DNA of 8,884 bases, from the NCBI GenBank assembly GCA_910586475.1, contig CAJUHM010000064.1:1-8884 (forward strand). Direction: 5' to 3'. This DNA is from an uncultured Muribaculaceae bacterium (GTDB taxonomy: Bacteria > Bacteroidota > Bacteroidia > Bacteroidales > Muribaculaceae). Of this stretch, positions 6,718 to 8,884 are shown in pieces; position 1 is the first letter of the stretch; every line of letters begins with the position of its first letter. Both the position numbers and the translations under genes were made by a program. The notes below the pieces were generated by a model. It did no database searches and was not told the DNA's origin. It saw nothing but the letters and a program-made list of their open reading frames with translations.

Positions 6718-6866
6718 TCGCGTCCTATATATCTGTCAGCGCGGCCTGAAGCGAAACGAAGCGATGGCGGCATGACAAACAAGTGTTTAGTATCTAAATC
6801 CGGCGGATGGACACGTTCCCTACCGCTTGATTGTAAACCGAAAGAACGTAAACAAACAAAATTACA
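6718..6866 (+). other. rpsI-rpsB spacer, possible structured rpsB leader
   Basis: This spacer is long for a ribosomal operon. It holds GTCA (6735-6738) and TGAC (6773-6776) that can close a stem with imperfect GC pairs inside, a GAAGCG direct repeat 10 bp apart (6748-6753, 6758-6763), and a second stem GCGG (6803-6806)/CCGC (6823-6826). No exact TAnnTTTG element is present on the plus strand; the nearest is TATATCTG at 6727-6734. rpsB may therefore be transcribed by read-through from rplM. There is no T-rich tract that would mark a terminator. Confidence 0.3.
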
Positions 6867-7676
6867 ATGTCAACTCCTACATTTGACCAATTACTCGAAG
6901 CAGGTTGCCATTTCGGTCACCTTAAAAGAAAATGGAATCCTGCAATGGCTCCTTATATCTTCATGGAGCGCAACGGTATCCACATTATCGATCTCTATAA
7001 GACTGCCGCCAAGCTCGACGAAGCGGCTGCCGCACTGAAGAGCATCGCCAAATCCGGCAAGAAAGTGCTTTTCGTCGCAACTAAAAAACAGGCCAAACAA
7101 GTTATCGCCGACAAGGCTCAGAGCGTTAACATGCCCTATGTTATCGAACGCTGGCCGGGCGGTATGCTTACCAACTTCCCCACAATCCGCAAGGCAGTGA
7201 AGAAGATGTCGGCAATCGACAAAATGTCGAAAGACGGTACATTCGACAACCTTTCGAAGCGTGAAAAACTTCAGATCAAACGTCAGCGCGACAAACTCGA
7301 AAAGACACTCGGCTCTATCGCCGACCTGAACCGTCTTCCTTCGGCTCTGTTTGTTGTTGACGTTATGAAGGAACATATCGCAGTCGCTGAGGCAAACCGT
7401 CTCGGTATCCCTGTGTTCGGCATTGTCGACACTAACTCCGATCCCAACAATGTTGACTTCGTTATCCCTGCAAACGACGACGCATCCAAGTCGATCGAGC
7501 TCATCCTCGACACAGTATGTGCCGCAATGAGCGAAGGTCTCGAAGAACGCAAAGTCGAGAAGGTAGACAACAAGGATGCTGAAGGCGAAGCAGCTCCCCG
7601 TCGCGAACGCCGTCGCGTGAGCCGCAAGGAAAATGCCGAAGCTGCCGAAGCTGCAGAAGTTCCCGCTGCTGAATAA
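6867..7676 (+). CDS. rpsB: 30S ribosomal protein S2 (uS2)
   Basis: S2 joins the small subunit late, bridging head and body near the S1 site. The product is 269 residues. Family marks are GCHFGHLKRKWNP (13-25), VLFVATKKQA (67-76), the ERWPGGMLTNF block (94-104), a charged helical stretch of about 105-150 typical of the S2 coiled coil, and IPVFGIVDTNSDP (181-193). The core ends near residue 225. The remaining 40 or so residues are low complexity: an acidic/lysine part, then an arginine-rich cluster (PRRERRRVSRK, 244-254), then Ala/Glu repeats. The ATG is preceded by an A-rich tract (AAACAAACAAAATTACA) and no Shine-Dalgarno sequence. tsf follows after 63 nt, as in most bacteria. Confidence 0.98.
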   Translation: MSTPTFDQLLEAGCHFGHLKRKWNPAMAPYIFMERNGIHIIDLYKTAAKLDEAAAALKSIAKSGKKVLFVATKKQAKQVIADKAQSVNMPYVIERWPGGMLTNFPTIRKAVKKMSAIDKMSKDGTFDNLSKREKLQIKRQRDKLEKTLGSIADLNRLPSALFVVDVMKEHIAVAEANRLGIPVFGIVDTNSDPNNVDFVIPANDDASKSIELILDTVCAAMSEGLEERKVEKVDNKDAEGEAAPRRERRRVSRKENAEAAEAAEVPAAE

Positions 7677-7739
7677 AAATCAGCCAGCACACCATTTAAT
7701 CAAACAAAGTTAATAACCACCACTATCATAAGAAAAGAT

Positions 7740-8732
7740 ATGGCAGTTACAATGGCAGAAATCACCAAGCTGCGCCACCTTACAAGCGCCGGTTTGATGG
7801 ACTGCAAAAAAGCTCTCGCCGAAACTGACGGCGACATCGAAGCCGCTGTCGAGATCCTTCGCAAAAAAGGTCAGGCTGTTGCCGCCAAACGCGAGGACCG
7901 TCAGGCTTCTGAGGGTTGCGTGCTCGCAGCCAATGAAGGCAACTTCGCAGCTGTGGTAGCCCTCAAGTGTGAAACTGACTTCGTTGCTAAGAACGCAGGC
8001 TTCGTCGGTCTTACAAAAGATATCCTTGCTGCTGCGGTAGCCAACAAGGTGAAAACAATCGACGAACTGAAGGCTCTCGTTATCAACGGTCAGACCATCG
8101 CAGACCTCATCGTTGAGGAAAGCGGCAAGACCGGCGAAAAAATGGAACTCGGTGCATACGAATGCGTTGAGGCTCCTTCGGTTACTTCCTACAACCACCT
8201 CGGCAACAAGCTCGCGACTATCGTTGGTTTCAATGTGGAAGGCGTTGACTTCCAGGTTGGCCGCGACGTGGCAATGCAGGTCGCTTCGATGAATCCTGTC
8301 GCAGTTGACCGCGACAGTGTTCCTCAGTCGGTTAAGGATTCAGAATACAATGTCGCAGTTGAAAAGACGAAGGAAGAGCAGGTTAAGCGTGCTGTTGAGG
8401 TCGCTTTGAAGAAAGCCGGCATCAACCCCAACCTCGTTGACTCTGAAGCACACATCGAATCCAACATCGCCAAGGGATGGCTCACTCAGGAAGAAGCTGA
8501 CAAGGCTCGCGTGATCGCTAAGGAAGCAGGCGAAGCTAAGGCAGCTAACCTTCCGGAACAGATGATCAAGAACATCGCCGAAGGCCGTCTTAACAAATTC
8601 TTCAAGGAATCGTGCCTCATGGAACAGGAATTCATCAAGGATGCAGAACTGACCATCGGCAAGTATCTTGAAAAAGCTCAAAAAGGTTTGGTTGTTGTTG
8701 AGTTCAAGCGAGTTAATCTTAACGAAGACTAA
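7740..8732 (+). CDS. tsf: Translation elongation factor Ts
   Basis: EF-Ts is the guanine-nucleotide exchange factor that recycles EF-Tu from its GDP form. The 330-residue product matches the length I recall for Bacteroides. Residues 5-45 form the N-terminal UBA-like domain (KLRHLTSAGLMDCKKAL, 10-26). TDFVAKN lies at 79-85, so D80 and F81 fall on the same numbers as the E. coli exchange residues. The rest is the dimerisation-type core, ending in a basic/acidic tail. I kept the first ATG (MAVTMAEITK) because Bacteroides homologues begin the same way, although M5 would also work. The gene follows rpsB by 63 nt and ends 50 bp before a strong hairpin, so it is the last cistron of the cluster. Confidence 0.98.
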   Translation: MAVTMAEITKLRHLTSAGLMDCKKALAETDGDIEAAVEILRKKGQAVAAKREDRQASEGCVLAANEGNFAAVVALKCETDFVAKNAGFVGLTKDILAAAVANKVKTIDELKALVINGQTIADLIVEESGKTGEKMELGAYECVEAPSVTSYNHLGNKLATIVGFNVEGVDFQVGRDVAMQVASMNPVAVDRDSVPQSVKDSEYNVAVEKTKEEQVKRAVEVALKKAGINPNLVDSEAHIESNIAKGWLTQEEADKARVIAKEAGEAKAANLPEQMIKNIAEGRLNKFFKESCLMEQEFIKDAELTIGKYLEKAQKGLVVVEFKRVNLNED

Positions 8733-8782
8733 TTCGCGTCTCGGCTTCGTTTAAGCCATGACATAACTTTTGCGCTATATAA

Positions 8783-8825
8783 AGAGGGCGCACCCGGAGT
8801 TTGTCTCCAGGTGTGTCCTCTCTTT
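8783..8825 (+). terminator. Intrinsic terminator after tsf
   Basis: A 12-bp stem pairs AGAGGGCGCACC (8783-8794) with GGTGTGTCCTCT (8810-8821), including two G-T pairs. After a single C/A mismatch it continues as GGAG (8796-8799)/CTCC (8805-8808) around a TTTGT loop. A T-rich stretch (TCTTTGTGTG) follows. It lies 50 bp after the tsf stop codon and would end the rplM-tsf transcript. The A-run on the left side could let it work in the other direction too. From 8826 to the window end I see no supportable feature. Confidence 0.8.
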
Positions 8826-8884
8826 GTGTGTCCGTTGACGAGACGGATTAGGCCGGAAGCGTTTTTTGCGGTCAGTTTGCGGGC

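Noticed and set aside
6727..6734. TATATCTG as an internal promoter for rpsB
   Set aside because: One mismatch to TAnnTTTG and no TTTG upstream at 19-21 bp.
6772..7038. An 88-codon frame overlapping the rpsB start
   Set aside because: Most of it overlaps rpsB in another frame, and the unique part is the non-coding spacer. No family resemblance.
8764..8771. TAACTTTT as a plus-strand -7 element after tsf
   Set aside because: It deviates from TAnnTTTG in the last base, has no TTTG at the right spacing, and lies directly before a terminator.
8826..8884. Possible end or start of another gene at the right edge
   Set aside because: Short open frames exist on both strands, but none shows a recognisable sequence, and those on the minus strand run through the terminator hairpin.

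Overview
The window reads as chromosomal DNA from a Bacteroidales bacterium, most likely of the Muribaculaceae (S24-7) or a close gut relative. Three lines of evidence support this. The gene pairs rplM-rpsI and rpsB-tsf lie in tandem. Three intergenic regions carry the Bacteroidota -7 promoter element TAnnTTTG instead of a sigma70-type -10. A large secreted glycoside hydrolase ends in a type IX secretion-like C-terminal sorting segment. The family-level assignment is inference from protein style, not from a search.

Layout. Positions 1-408 (minus strand) hold the N-terminal 136 codons of pyrB, the aspartate carbamoyltransferase catalytic chain, which runs off the left edge. Positions 409-748 are a non-coding spacer holding the pyrB promoter and a perfect 12-bp inverted repeat downstream of the next gene. 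Positions 749-5479 (minus strand) encode a 1576-residue secreted LacZ-type family 2 beta-galactosidase. It has an intact active site, three C-terminal GEVED-like beta-sandwich repeats and a terminal sorting segment. Positions 5480-5842 form a divergent control region, with the galactosidase promoter to the left and a very good rplM promoter to the right, followed by a leader of about 105 nt that can fold. Positions 5843-8732 (plus strand) carry rplM (L13), rpsI (S9), rpsB (S2) and tsf (EF-Ts). They end at a strong hairpin at 8783-8825. The last 59 bases hold nothing I can support.

How the parts work together. The right half is a translation cluster: L13 and S9 are made from adjacent cistrons 8 nt apart, and S2 and EF-Ts follow after a 149-nt spacer. 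The left half is metabolic: pyrB starts pyrimidine synthesis, while the galactosidase is an exported enzyme for scavenging galactosides. The galactosidase sits alone here, with no SusC/SusD pair or regulator in view.

No new defence system, mobile element, CRISPR array or RNA gene was found. The points most worth a second look are the recent 522-bp internal duplication in the galactosidase tail, a 10-bp direct repeat bracketing its leader, the possible ribosomal-protein leader structures before rplM and rpsB, and a candidate antisense promoter in the rpsB-tsf spacer.
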